Origin: Bdellovibrionota bacterium
GTDB lineage: Bacteria > Bdellovibrionota_C > UBA2361 > JAFLCA01
Length of the DNA: 64,000 nucleotides
Assembly (NCBI GenBank): GCA_030584005.1
Contig: CP129486.1
Span: 871,556 to 935,555, forward strand
Direction of reading: 5' to 3'
Part shown: positions 1-8,174 of the stretch, in pieces
Layout of the letters: the number at the start of each line of letters is the position of its first letter
Numbering within the stretch: position 1 is the stretch's first letter
The notes under the pieces: model-generated
The model's database searches: none
Told to the model about the DNA's origin: nothing
What the model saw: only the letters and a program-made list of their open reading frames with translations
Translations under genes and position numbers: made by a program

Positions 1-2
1 TT

Positions 3-215
3 ACTATCACTCGCTACAAAGGTCTTGGCGAGATGAACCCGGAGCAGCTCTGGGAGACGACGATGGATCCGAAGAATCGCATCCTGTTACAGGTGAATAT
101 TGAGGATGCGATCGAAGCAGACGATATCTTCACTGTGCTAATGGGGGATGAGGTAGAACCGCGCAGGGAATTCATTGAGGAGAATGCGCTCCGCATCAAG
201 AACCTCGATATTTGA
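3..215 (+). CDS. gyrB: DNA gyrase subunit B, C-terminal end (partial)
   Basis: This is the 3' end of a type IIA topoisomerase B subunit that enters from the left edge; only about 70 residues are present. The visible part contains [14 protein letters not shown] followed by a segment like TMDPKNR, which is the end of the Toprim region and the start of the C-terminal tail in GyrB and ParE. The protein ends [10 protein letters not shown], the usual GyrB ending, so GyrB is preferred over ParE. GyrB supplies the ATPase for negative supercoiling with GyrA. The ATPase and transducer domains lie outside the window. A 120-base gap separates the stop from the next small gene. Confidence 0.93.
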   Translation, partial: TITRYKGLGEMNPEQLWETTMDPKNRILLQVNIEDAIEADDIFTVLMGDEVEPRREFIEENALRIKNLDI

Positions 216-335
216 CCGGTATTGGACATTTGTTTAAAGTTCCGCCCTGTCCGGAGCGGAGAGAGAATGTCTAGGACGCTGCAAAGCACCGGGACATACT
301 TGTTCAGGGCAAACTAGTTTTTAAAGAGGAAAATC

Positions 336-455
336 ATGGCATCACCAACCAAAAAGACCTGGAACAAGCGCAACAGTCGGGACGCCAAGCTCAAAAAGAA
401 GAGGTTGGCGAGACTCCGCAAGGAAACCAAGAAATCCCGTAAGAGCGCAAAGTAA
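336..455 (+). CDS. Small, strongly basic 39-residue protein
   Basis: A short frame reads MASPTKKTWNKRN and ends KKSRKSAK. About 16 of its 39 residues are lysine or arginine and there are almost no acidic residues. It starts with ATG and has a good ribosome binding site (AAGAGGA at 324-330) with normal spacing, which is why I call it a gene. The composition is that of a ribosome-associated or nucleic-acid-binding protein. I do not recognise the family and assign no function. It follows gyrB on the same strand with a 120-base spacer, so it may have its own promoter. Confidence 0.6.
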   Translation: MASPTKKTWNKRNSRDAKLKKKRLARLRKETKKSRKSAK

Positions 456-945
456 CAATCCGCCCTCCTCGCCGCTCTCCTTGTGAGAAACGATCCCGGA
501 GCTGCACACTTTCATAGCTGCACAGCTTGAGCCTCTGTCTTGGTTCGCCGCGAAGAGCTTCTAGTCTCGTTGGAGCAGAAGTCGTGCGCAGGCGGAGGTT
601 CAGCTTGATGCAAAATCCTAGGGATACGTTGAGCGTATGCCTAGAAGTGGTTCCATAAATACCTTTCTGAAACCACAGATCGACTGCTTCACTGCTACCC
701 CAATTCGCCCGGACGTAGGAGGCGGTGCAGTTCGTCCGTGCGCCATCCGGGCGAGTTTTCCTTAATTGCTCTTGTTCAGAGGCTGCGGTCTCTGCGGCGT
801 AGTAGTTATTCTTATTGAGATCCACCAGATCTTCCTATTCTGTTGACCAGCAAAGCTCGCAGCCCGTTAGAATTACTAAAGTTTCGCCGCACATTATCCA
901 GTTTGCTAAGGGAATAACCGACCTTCTCCCTGTAGGTCTTTAAGG
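456..945. other. Intergenic region of 490 bases holding a composite repeat
   Basis: No convincing gene is present. A minus-strand open frame crosses the region, but it runs into the basic-protein gene and has no recognisable content. The region carries the first copy of the composite repeat (617-680). The bases before 946 should hold the promoter of the TadE-like gene, but I see no clear -35/-10 pair. Confidence 0.5.
617..680 (+). repeat. Composite palindromic repeat, copy 1 (A-B, middle deleted)
   Basis: Hairpin A is shortened here: arms 618-628 and 634-644 pair with one mismatch around a five-base loop. It runs directly into hairpin B, whose arms at 647-655 and 668-676 share GTGGTT/AACCAC. 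The two hairpins share a CTAG junction. The same arrangement, with close sequence across the B loop, occurs on the minus strand at 29896-29824. It lies between genes, 265 bases upstream of the TadE-like start. Confidence 0.75.
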
Positions 946-1707
946 GTGAAGCGCATGCGGCAGTGGTCCCGGTCAAACTCACGTCGAGCTAATGCCGGTG
1001 CGGCTCTCATAGAATCCGCGCTCACGCTCCCCCTCTATCTCGGCTGCATACTTGCCATTATCCATTATGGGGACATGCTGAGCTCGGTTTCATGGCTAAG
1101 TCGAACGACCTTTGAATCAGCGCGTGCGGCGGGGGAAAGCCAGCGTTCGATTGCCGCGGCCCGGGCGATCGGAGTAGCAAACGAGCTTTTCGAGATGCAA
1201 GAGATGGGATTCTCAAGCAGTCGGATCGCAGGTCACCAGGTGTACGATCCGGAGTTCGATGAATCGGAGAGGACGGTTTCTGTCCAGGTTTCTCTTCAAG
1301 TGACACCCCTCATTCCATATGGTGCCAACACGATTATCACCAAGCTAGTTGCCCCGCTCCTTACTCTCGGTACCTCGACGACGGAGGGCTTTGGAGAATT
1401 TGCCGATGGGCCCTGCGCTGCGCAAGGGCTAGCCTACAATGACGACGGACAGTGCGTGAGTCCTGACGATAAGACCGAAGAAGTTGACGAAGCAGAGCCG
1501 ATAATTCCGCCTTCAAAAGAGGGTGATATAAGTGGAGGTATTGCCAAGAATCCAACGGTAGTAGTCGTTGAGCCAATCGACACCTTGCCGGATATTGGAG
1601 ACACCGGGGGTACTGGAGGGACTGGAGGCACAGGCGGTACTGGCGGTACAGGAGGAACAGGCGGCACAGGAACAACGCCAACAGGAACCTCGCCGGGAGG
1701 TAAGTAG
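946..1707 (+). CDS. TadE-like pseudopilin with Gly-Thr repeat tail
   Basis: A 253-residue protein with a short basic N-terminus and a single hydrophobic segment at about residues 18-45 (GAALIESALTLPLYLGCILA). The glutamate before the hydrophobic core is typical of TadE/TadG pseudopilins, which are anchored in the inner membrane and belong to Tad-type secretion or adhesion machines. The C-terminal 50 residues are low complexity, with a (GGT)n run near residues 219-242 and then PTGTSPGGK. The start is the GTG at 946; an ATG three codons on (955) is an alternative. No tadA, tadB or tadC gene lies nearby, so assignment to a Tad system rests on this protein and the similar ones at 7780-12066. Confidence 0.65.
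   Translation: MKRMRQWSRSNSRRANAGAALIESALTLPLYLGCILAIIHYGDMLSSVSWLSRTTFESARAAGESQRSIAAARAIGVANELFEMQEMGFSSSRIAGHQVYDPEFDESERTVSVQVSLQVTPLIPYGANTIITKLVAPLLTLGTSTTEGFGEFADGPCAAQGLAYNDDGQCVSPDDKTEEVDEAEPIIPPSKEGDISGGIAKNPTVVVVEPIDTLPDIGDTGGTGGTGGTGGTGGTGGTGGTGTTPTGTSPGGK
1603..1671 (+). repeat. Nine-base imperfect tandem repeat encoding Gly-Gly-Thr
   Basis: About seven to eight copies of a nine-base unit like GGTACTGGA lie in frame near the end of the TadE-like gene and encode consecutive Gly-Gly-Thr triplets. Variation is mostly at third codon positions, which suggests selection on the protein. Unit gain or loss would keep the frame, so the length could vary between strains. Confidence 0.8.
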
Positions 1708-2325
1708 CGATTAGTGGAAAGCAACTGTGAAACGAATATGTTGGCAAGCGGACAAGTAGTGCGGAGCTAGCGGTCACTAGCTTATATCAGCAAAGGCAGT
1801 CTTGTTTCAGCACGGACCTTAGGCAAACCAGCACCGCACATTTGGGCGATCAGGTCCCCCGCATCCGTTGGTCCTTCGGCGCGTCGGATGTAGGCAATAG
1901 TCTAGCGTGACATTTCCTTCGGATTCCTATTCCCATGGCACCGGAGCTTCTTGATCAACTTCGAGGATGTATTTTAGACCTTGCGCCATGTGCGGCGTTG
2001 CTGTGATTGAATTGTATCGACAGTAATCGCCAAGCCTCTTACCGATGTTTACTGTTCTATGTTTATGTCTCTCCACCGGTTGGCTGTAATGCCGTAGGAA
2101 ACAATGAGTGTGGGAATCATTCGCGACAGCATATTCGAATAAACTGGGTCGCGAACCCCTGCTCCGGATTGCTAAGGGATCGTGTAGTCAGCTTTAGGCT
2201 ATGAGATCTCGAGTCTCGGTTACCTCTCCCGGAAGTGCCGGCATCTTCCTATGGAGAGACAGAACAGGCAGAGGCGACTCATGTTCGCCTCTTTTCCACT
2301 GCATACCTTCGATGTACGGTAATGC
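1708..2325. other. Intergenic region of 618 bases, no gene seen
   Basis: I see no supported coding sequence. Short open frames lack ribosome binding sites and family features. A small perfect inverted repeat (AGCTAG, six-base loop, CTAGCT) lies at 1765-1782, soon after the TadE-like stop, but no T-run follows, so I do not call a terminator. Nothing else stands out. Confidence 0.45.
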
Positions 2326-4473
2326 ATGGTTCATAGTTTCATCATCGGGTTCATAACGCTGCTTTTCGAACTCCTCGCAATCAGATGGTTCAGCACATTC
2401 ATTCCGTTCTTTCATTACTTTTCAGGGCTGATCTGGATCTCTTGCCTAGTGGGATTGGCCATGGGCGGCCTAATGTCCGCTCAAACCTATCCGTCTTGGC
2501 TTGCGCGCTTTCCCAGGCTAATTCTCTATGCGCTTATTTCCGCAGGATTAATCAGCATTCTACTCAAATATAGCGACAATGTTGCGCAGGTAGATTTCGG
2601 CCGGGTGACGGATGCGCAAGCACTATTCTTTGGTACTGAGCGTAGTCGTTTCGATCTAGCCAAATTCTTTATTCCATTGGAGGCAGTACTGGCGGTTTTC
2701 ACCGCTATGCTCGCAGTCCTATCCTTTGGCTTCGGCCAGTATTTGACCCGCCTACTGATTCGTGCGCCGAATAAGCTAAAGATTTATTCGATGAATGTCT
2801 TGGGCAGCTTTGCAGGGATTCTCTCATTTGGTCTGCTCTCTTATTTCCACACATCACCAGAGCTATGGTTCTTGTTGGTGTTCTGCGGGACGATTTTCCT
2901 TCTTGGATCAGCTGGAGAGTTGCGTAAACAACACTATTTTCTCTCCTTTTTATCGGTCCTTTTCGTCGCCGTTATTAGTCACTCCTGGACTGATGATGTG
3001 CGATCGTACTGGTCCCCCTACTACCGTATCGATCACGTCCTCTATAATGGAGCCATTAACGTGGACAATATTGGGCACCAAGTGATGGCTCCCTTGGAAC
3101 AAGCAGGGCCCGGCTACGGAGTAGTGTACCAGCTGAGAAGCAGAACAGATCAGCCATCGTTTCGTAGAGCGCTGATTATAGGAGCTGGCTCAGGCAATGA
3201 TGTAGCTGCAGCGGTAGCACAAGGTGTTCAGCATGTCGATGCTGTTGAGATCGATCCCGTAATTCTTTCTATTGGAGTATCCCACCACCCTGACCGACCG
3301 TATTCAGATCAACGTGTCCATAGGATCAACGAGGATGGACGCACCGTTCTTTCACAAGCTAGAGGAGGAGAGTATGATTTAATTGTCTATGCTTTGGTCG
3401 ACTCGTTGCTAAGCACGAGTTCCTTCAGTGGCGTACGATTAGAGAGCTACCTATTCACTACAGAAGCGTTTGCCCAGGTCAGGCGAGTATTGGCATCCGA
3501 CGGCGTTTTTGTCGCATACAATTTATTTCGGCAAGGCTGGCTAGTCCATCGATTGGCAGATATGCTTGAACGAGCGTTTGGTGAAAGGCCACTCGTACTG
3601 TCGGTACCGAATATGAAGCGCATTGGGCCCGACGAGGAGTTGCATTACCTCACTATTTTGGTAGCCGGCAATACTAAGGCCTTTCAGGAGTATTTCCGAG
3701 ATGTCGGAAGCTTAACATTATCGACCGCTGCTCTTAACAATCGGGCGGAGTCAGTGCATCTTTCCCCCGTCGATCTTTCGCCTCCGGTTGTACTTGCACC
3801 GGCAACGGACGACTGGCCACACCTGTATCTGAAATCACCGGGACTTCCCCTTAGGCCTTACCTTTCAATGATTGCGGCGTTGCTCGCCACATTTTTCATT
3901 CTGTATCAAACTTTCCTTCGGCAATCACAATCACCTTTGCGCGATAGTGGAATTCGGATGTTCTTTCTTGGTGCTGGCTTCATGCTGATGGAAACCCGCG
4001 CGGTGATTCAGCTACAGCTTATCTTCGGGAACACTTGGATTGTGACCTCACTAGTGTTTGCTTCGATCTTAGGGCTCGTTTTCCTCTCAAATTTGTTTGT
4101 AATGAGATTTTCGGCCCTCCAGGCTGGTTCATTCTATTTCCCCCTCGTGGTTTCCCTGATCGTTCTGTATTTATTCCCTTTCGATTGGTTTAACTCCTCT
4201 GACGGCACAGCCTACCGACCCCTCGCATTTCCAATAGCACTTCTCCCTGTTCCTTTTGGGACCGCCATCTTTCTGAAGATTCTTGAATCTACCCCTTTAA
4301 TAGAACGGGATCTGGCAGCCAATTTTCTCGGTTGCTGCACTGGTGCAGTTATTGAAATGATATCATTGCTATTTGGCATCAAGTCTTTGGTAATTATTGC
4401 CGGAGCGTGCTACGTACTTGCTATGTTTCAGTACGGGAGCAAACCTCAAAAATTTGCGAATCAGCCGTTATAG
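2326..4473 (+). CDS. Polytopic membrane protein with spermidine-synthase-like methyltransferase-fold domain
   Basis: A 715-residue protein with hydrophobic helices in the first 220 residues, a soluble central domain and more helices from about residue 510 to the end. The central domain begins ALIIGAGSGNDV (about 280-291), a glycine-rich nucleotide-binding loop, followed by VEIDPVIL and a later DLIVYAL, the pattern of SpeE-like aminopropyltransferases and Rossmann methyltransferases. The layout matches the 'fused spermidine synthase/transporter' proteins of many bacteria, whose substrate is mostly unknown. The N-terminal ELLAIRWFS and SGLIWISCLVGLAMGG fit the first helices of that family. An in-frame stop immediately upstream makes the ATG at 2326 the earliest possible start, though the ribosome binding site is weak. 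It sits alone between the TadE-like gene and a convergent secreted protein. Confidence 0.75.
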   Translation: MVHSFIIGFITLLFELLAIRWFSTFIPFFHYFSGLIWISCLVGLAMGGLMSAQTYPSWLARFPRLILYALISAGLISILLKYSDNVAQVDFGRVTDAQALFFGTERSRFDLAKFFIPLEAVLAVFTAMLAVLSFGFGQYLTRLLIRAPNKLKIYSMNVLGSFAGILSFGLLSYFHTSPELWFLLVFCGTIFLLGSAGELRKQHYFLSFLSVLFVAVISHSWTDDVRSYWSPYYRIDHVLYNGAINVDNIGHQVMAPLEQAGPGYGVVYQLRSRTDQPSFRRALIIGAGSGNDVAAAVAQGVQHVDAVEIDPVILSIGVSHHPDRPYSDQRVHRINEDGRTVLSQARGGEYDLIVYALVDSLLSTSSFSGVRLESYLFTTEAFAQVRRVLASDGVFVAYNLFRQGWLVHRLADMLERAFGERPLVLSVPNMKRIGPDEELHYLTILVAGNTKAFQEYFRDVGSLTLSTAALNNRAESVHLSPVDLSPPVVLAPATDDWPHLYLKSPGLPLRPYLSMIAALLATFFILYQTFLRQSQSPLRDSGIRMFFLGAGFMLMETRAVIQLQLIFGNTWIVTSLVFASILGLVFLSNLFVMRFSALQAGSFYFPLVVSLIVLYLFPFDWFNSSDGTAYRPLAFPIALLPVPFGTAIFLKILESTPLIERDLAANFLGCCTGAVIEMISLLFGIKSLVIIAGACYVLAMFQYGSKPQKFANQPL

Positions 4474-4560
4474 GAACGGAGACTGTCCAGCCCTCTCCCC
4501 AATCGCTCTGTCTAATTCTTTTCGGCGCTTTTCGCGCAACGAGGTGACGTTGTTGTGAGA

Positions 4561-6192
4561 TTAAGGGCGCTCAGTGGCACCGCGATCCGGTTTAGGGCGA
4601 GAAATAGAGTTTCCAAGAAAATCGACGTACTTTTGCAGTCCAGGCGGGAGCACCTTCGAAAGATCACTCCCCGAGTTCGGCAGTGAAGAATCGGCTGACG
4701 GTGTGAAGACCACGCTCATCCTTTGACGTGCAAACCCAACGGCTTCTTCTGCGTCCATGAGACACTGCACCCCTTGGTCGCAGCTTCCGAAGTTAAGAGG
4801 CTCTAAGATATTCGGGGTACAGTCACCGTCAATGTCCGTAGCGATCGGAACGCAGCCCTGTTCGGGCCAGATCGCGGAGGGATTCAGGTTTATATTGAGA
4901 AGCCCTAAGTGCGGGAAATGCGACTCGAGATGCTCTGGAGACAGGTAGTTGCTATACACGAGGCTGTTAGGGGCGGAATATCCCTTGATATCTTGAAAGG
5001 TGTTGGCGAAGCTCGCGCTATTCATAAAATGGGTGCCGTTAACCGTACCGCTCACCCCAATCGTGAATGTGCGATATATGAGGTTATGATAGGCGAGGAT
5101 GCCGAATACATTTGCAGTGGAGAACTCAACACCGCGGAATCGGTTGAAAAACGAAATATTGTGATGAACGTAATCAGGGCCAAGCACATAGGGGCCGCTT
5201 GAAGGGAATATTTTAATGCCTGCGCCATTCCCCCCTCCCGATTTTGGTATGTCGGTAAGGTACGCCACATTATACCGCACGATGTTCCCCCCCGTCTCAT
5301 ATGTTCCAATACCGATGTCCATGGTGTGGTGTACGACATTGTGCTCGGCAAGTCCGTGCATGGTTTGACTGGAGAATACAATGCCGGCAGCGTAGTTCTG
5401 TTGATCGCAGCAGGAGGCGCCAGTGCAACCGGGCTCGTTCTCGCACTCCATTTGGATATGGTGCACATAATTGCCGCGAATTGTCGGGAAGCTTGGCGCG
5501 CCAGGATAGTCACCATCAGTATACCGTGTGCCGATTCCGCCTCCGATATGATGAACATGATTATACTCGACGAGCGTATACTGCCCCGGACTGATGACTC
5601 GAATACCGGGACTTGGCACCTTAGTGCTAAGGGGACCTGTATTATAGATGTGATTCTTCCTAATCTCCGCAAACATAGTGCCAACGACTAGTATGCCGCC
5701 GGAGCTTCCGGTAATTGAGGTGATATTCCTGCAGGTCAAGCCTTCAATGGTGACATAGTGGCCGCCATGAGGAGACTTGGTGCTGCCTAGAACAACGCAA
5801 TTTTCTCGCTGGTACTCGCCATCGATTATCGGCTCTTCACCCGGAAAATTCGTCAAGTAAAGGCGCCTTACTGCTGTACCGTTCGCGTTCACTGCAACGG
5901 ATTCACGATACACTCCCTCGCGCACCAATAGACGGGAAGAAATAACGCCCAAGGCGCCCGCGCCCTTTTTCAGAGTGGAAAAGGCATATCCGTCAGTGCC
6001 GGTGCAAGATCGGGACGTTATGTTGTAGTTGCCGAAGCAATCCTCTTCAAGAGCGGCATCGACGAACATGGCGACCGATAGTGCCGCTTCATCCTGCGAC
6101 TCTTGCGGCACGGCGTCAGTAGTTGAAGCGACCACCGCAGCAATGGTGAGCGAACAGATAATGAGGGAGTTCCCTATTCTGAGAAACGCCAT
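4561..6192 (-). CDS. Secreted right-handed parallel beta-helix protein
   Basis: The protein has an N-terminal signal peptide (MAFLRIGNSLIICSLTIAAV, cleavage near VAS or TDA). The body of about 500 residues has successive short motifs such as IEGLTCRNI, IRKNHIYN, VEYNHVHH, IRGNYVHHI and LAEHNVVHH, the rung pattern of pectate-lyase-like beta-helices that bind or cut polysaccharides. Cysteines cluster around CENEPGC and CCDQQN, which suggests disulfides outside the cytoplasm. The tail has DIDGDCTPN. I cannot identify catalytic residues, so polysaccharide lyase or adhesin activity is open. A GTG at 6216 would add eight residues; the ATG at 6192 gives a cleaner signal peptide. It is convergent with the membrane protein at 2326-4473. 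Confidence 0.78.
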   Translation of the reverse strand: MAFLRIGNSLIICSLTIAAVVASTTDAVPQESQDEAALSVAMFVDAALEEDCFGNYNITSRSCTGTDGYAFSTLKKGAGALGVISSRLLVREGVYRESVAVNANGTAVRRLYLTNFPGEEPIIDGEYQRENCVVLGSTKSPHGGHYVTIEGLTCRNITSITGSSGGILVVGTMFAEIRKNHIYNTGPLSTKVPSPGIRVISPGQYTLVEYNHVHHIGGGIGTRYTDGDYPGAPSFPTIRGNYVHHIQMECENEPGCTGASCCDQQNYAAGIVFSSQTMHGLAEHNVVHHTMDIGIGTYETGGNIVRYNVAYLTDIPKSGGGNGAGIKIFPSSGPYVLGPDYVHHNISFFNRFRGVEFSTANVFGILAYHNLIYRTFTIGVSGTVNGTHFMNSASFANTFQDIKGYSAPNSLVYSNYLSPEHLESHFPHLGLLNINLNPSAIWPEQGCVPIATDIDGDCTPNILEPLNFGSCDQGVQCLMDAEEAVGFARQRMSVVFTPSADSSLPNSGSDLSKVLPPGLQKYVDFLGNSISRPKPDRGATERP

Positions 6193-6349
6193 AATAGCAG
6201 CTTCGAGTTCCAGCACGAGGACGGACAGCCTTAGGCGCTCGAAGCAACCGCTATGCCACCCGTCCAGGAGATACAGTCACTAAAGGTCACCGAATATGCC
6301 TGCTGCAAAATAACGGGAAAGCAGCTGCCATATCAGGCTGTTAGAATAA

Positions 6350-6366
6350 CTGTAAAGTATTTACAG
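6350..6366. promoter_or_regulatory. Palindrome CTGTAAA-N3-TTTACAG, possible operator
   Basis: Two perfect seven-base arms surround a GTA spacer. It sits about 160 bases upstream of the divergent beta-helix gene start and further from the DUF6502-like gene. The size suits a dimeric regulator. No regulator gene next to it is obvious, so the function is inferred from symmetry alone. Confidence 0.35.
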
Positions 6367-6756
6367 TGAAAAGCACCGCGGTGCTCGGTCGCCCCATAAT
6401 CATTGTCAACGATGAGATACGAGTTGTGCGGAGCCGTTGCCCCTATGCCTTGCCTCGTGGTCCCCTCTCCCCATCGGAAGAGTTACTGGATTTCCTCGCC
6501 AATGGCAGGAATGGCAGCTCGCCCCTTGGGGAGGGCTTAGTCGGAAAGACTGGGGATAGCTGGGACCGCAGCGGTCTGAGCTGCACGGCAACCGAGACGC
6601 CGTGTCTCCCCGGACGAGCGTGCCAGCTAAAAATGCTGATTATCCCGTTCGTGAACTTGCCAGCCTGGTACTGCGGCTGCGGACCGGCTGCCAGCGAGCC
6701 GCAGAATCGATAGGCGGCAATAATAAAGCCTCTTCGCTTTGCGCCGCATCCTATAT

Positions 6757-6770
6757 ATATTCGCGAATAT
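6757..6770. promoter_or_regulatory. 14-base perfect palindrome ATATTCGCGAATAT
   Basis: A perfect palindrome ends 14 bases before the preferred ATG (6785) of the DUF6502-like gene, within an AT-rich stretch. That position would let a bound protein block the promoter or ribosome access. It could be an autoregulatory site, but the protein has not been shown to bind DNA. Confidence 0.35.
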
Positions 6771-6784
6771 TTTACAGTTTGCGG

Positions 6785-7639
6785 ATGGAGTCGGATATGG
6801 CGCAAAGCGGAGTAGAGTTTCTCGGTTTATTGCTGCGGCCAATAATACGCTATTGTATTCGGCATTCGCACACCATCCAGGATGTGATGAGCGTCGCCAA
6901 ACAGGTGTTTGTAGAAGTGGCGCACGACGAGATCCAGCAGCACACGGAGAAGATCAACATAAGCAGACTCAGCATAATGACGGGAATTCATCGCAAGGAA
7001 CTCAAGGACATCTTTGAGGAGCGTAAGGGCAGGCCTAGCGACTCAAAGAATATCCTATGGCGAGTTATCGGCCAGTGGGAGGGCGATCGGCGCTTTGCCT
7101 CCTCATCCGGGAAACCGCGGACGCTGACTTATCGCGGGTCGAATAACCAGTTTCGGAAGCTCGTAGAATCCGTGTGTTCCCATACCGATGCCGGAACCAT
7201 TCTTTTCGAACTGGAACGTGCGGGGTGTGTGGAACGCACTGATAGAGGGCTAAAACTTGTTCGGCGAGAGGCGCGGACGCGCAGTGATGTGAGGAAGGGA
7301 TTTCTGCTGCTTTCTGAGGACATCGACACGATGATTACTGCTGTGGAGCAGAATGTGAATGAGGCTAACCGCACCTCGAATCTTCATATCAGAACGCATT
7401 ATGACAGTATATTTGTGGATAGCGTGCAAAAAATTCGACAGTGGCTGGTCGATGAGGGAAAGGAGTTCCACCGCAGGGCGCGAAAGTATATTGCCAAGTT
7501 CGACAGTGACATCAACCCCGAGAAGAGGCGAGAGCGCGCAGTAGGAGGCTGGGTAACCCTGACCTCTGTAAGCTGCACTTCAGCGGTAGAGCGTGTCGAG
7601 AGGGCTCGGAGTGGAACTACTACCATAAAGAGGGGATGA
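6785..7639 (+). CDS. DUF6502-like protein, possible regulator
   Basis: From the ATG at 6785 the protein has 284 residues, close to the usual length of DUF6502 proteins as I recall them. The pattern FLGLLLRPIIRYCIRH, then VAKQVFVEVAHDEI, then a helix-turn-helix-like ISRLSIMTGIHRKELKDI, then VIGQWEGDRRF and GKPRTLTY matches that family's N-terminal half. The STRLS-type segment resembles a winged-helix recognition region, so a regulatory role is plausible but unproven. The frame extends upstream to 6602, but that part overlaps the palindrome at 6757 and has no family similarity; an ATG at 6797 is another option. The last 30 residues look less conserved. Confidence 0.65.
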   Translation: MESDMAQSGVEFLGLLLRPIIRYCIRHSHTIQDVMSVAKQVFVEVAHDEIQQHTEKINISRLSIMTGIHRKELKDIFEERKGRPSDSKNILWRVIGQWEGDRRFASSSGKPRTLTYRGSNNQFRKLVESVCSHTDAGTILFELERAGCVERTDRGLKLVRREARTRSDVRKGFLLLSEDIDTMITAVEQNVNEANRTSNLHIRTHYDSIFVDSVQKIRQWLVDEGKEFHRRARKYIAKFDSDINPEKRRERAVGGWVTLTSVSCTSAVERVERARSGTTTIKRG

Positions 7640-7779
7640 AGGTACGCCAGCGCTTGCTGCCCTGGCCCGAGGGGCCGGAATTCATTCGCAACTCTATGAG
7701 ATGACAGGAGTAGCCATATTCCCTGGAGCACGCGGACCATGGATCGCGATCTGGGTATGGGGGCCGGATGGAGGAGCAG

Positions 7780-8058
7780 ATGGTAGGAAATTCTCCTAGA
7801 AGTGGTTTCAAAAATGCCATCCTTGGCAATAACGAAACCACTTATAGACAACGGGGTGCCATGGCGTTTGAGTACGGCGTGCTCATCGCAGTTGTGTGCA
7901 TGCTGTGCCTGGCCACGATTGATAATTTCAGCAGAGCAACCAAAGCCAACGTTAAGGGCATTGTTTTGGCAATGGGGGGCGGTTCAAGTTCGACCATCGG
8001 TGGTCCGGACGGACAAAAGGGACGCATCCCAGTTACTACAAGCCACCCAGGACCCTAG
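7780..8058 (+). CDS. Flp/Fap-like type IVb pilin
   Basis: A small protein with the prepilin signature RG|AMAFEYG followed by a hydrophobic helix ([17 protein letters not shown]). The Glu-Tyr at positions +5 and +6 after the predicted cleavage glycine is the classic Flp mark for processing by a TadV-like prepilin peptidase. The mature part is about 65 residues, as expected, with an unusual Gly/Ser/Pro tail. The start at 7780 has a strong GGAGGAG (7770-7776) at good distance; an ATG at 7768 would overlap that site. The leader of about 27 residues is partly encoded by a hairpin B repeat (7797-7846), so it may have been altered by repeat insertion. TadE-like and TadG-like genes follow on the same strand. 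Confidence 0.72.
   Translation: MVGNSPRSGFKNAILGNNETTYRQRGAMAFEYGVLIAVVCMLCLATIDNFSRATKANVKGIVLAMGGGSSSTIGGPDGQKGRIPVTTSHPGP
7797..7846 (+). repeat. Composite repeat, copy 2 (hairpin B only, inside pilin leader)
   Basis: The arms TAGAAGTGGTTTC (7797-7809) and GAAACCACTTATA (7834-7846) pair with one mismatch. The loop contains a second small hairpin (TGCCA, four bases, TGGCA at 7815-7828). Hairpin A is absent. The repeat is read through in frame as part of the Flp-like leader, upstream of the cleavage site. Confidence 0.75.
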
Positions 8059-8174
8059 CAGCGTTTGCCCCCGCTCCGTCCTGCCATGGGCTCAGCTTTA
8101 AGCAATGCATATACGACAAGAGTCGGCCAATAGAACTGCCCGCGCTATCCCTGTCTTTATGCTACTCACTCTAT

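Larger units (their letters stand above)
6217..6784. other. Divergent control region with two palindromes
   Basis: This region of over 550 bases separates the minus-strand beta-helix gene from the plus-strand DUF6502-like gene. Open frames exist on both strands but none has recognisable content. Two near-perfect palindromes (6350-6366 and 6757-6770) are the only clear structure and are listed separately. Confidence 0.5.

Noticed and set aside
617..680. Copy 1 repeat considered as a rho-independent terminator
   Set aside because: No T-run follows, the structure is composite with two hairpins, and the same sequence occurs at gene starts and ends elsewhere in the window.
391..825. Open frame on the minus strand of 144 codons across the copy 1 repeat
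   Set aside because: It overlaps the basic-protein gene, has no recognisable domain, and contains the repeat sequence, so it is most likely chance.
5052..5684. Minus-strand frame of 210 codons inside the beta-helix gene
   Set aside because: It is an alternative frame of the same strand region; the main frame has the signal peptide and beta-helix rung pattern.
6366..6713. Plus-strand frame of 115 codons before the DUF6502-like gene
   Set aside because: No ribosome binding site, no family pattern and overlap with the next frame; probably chance.
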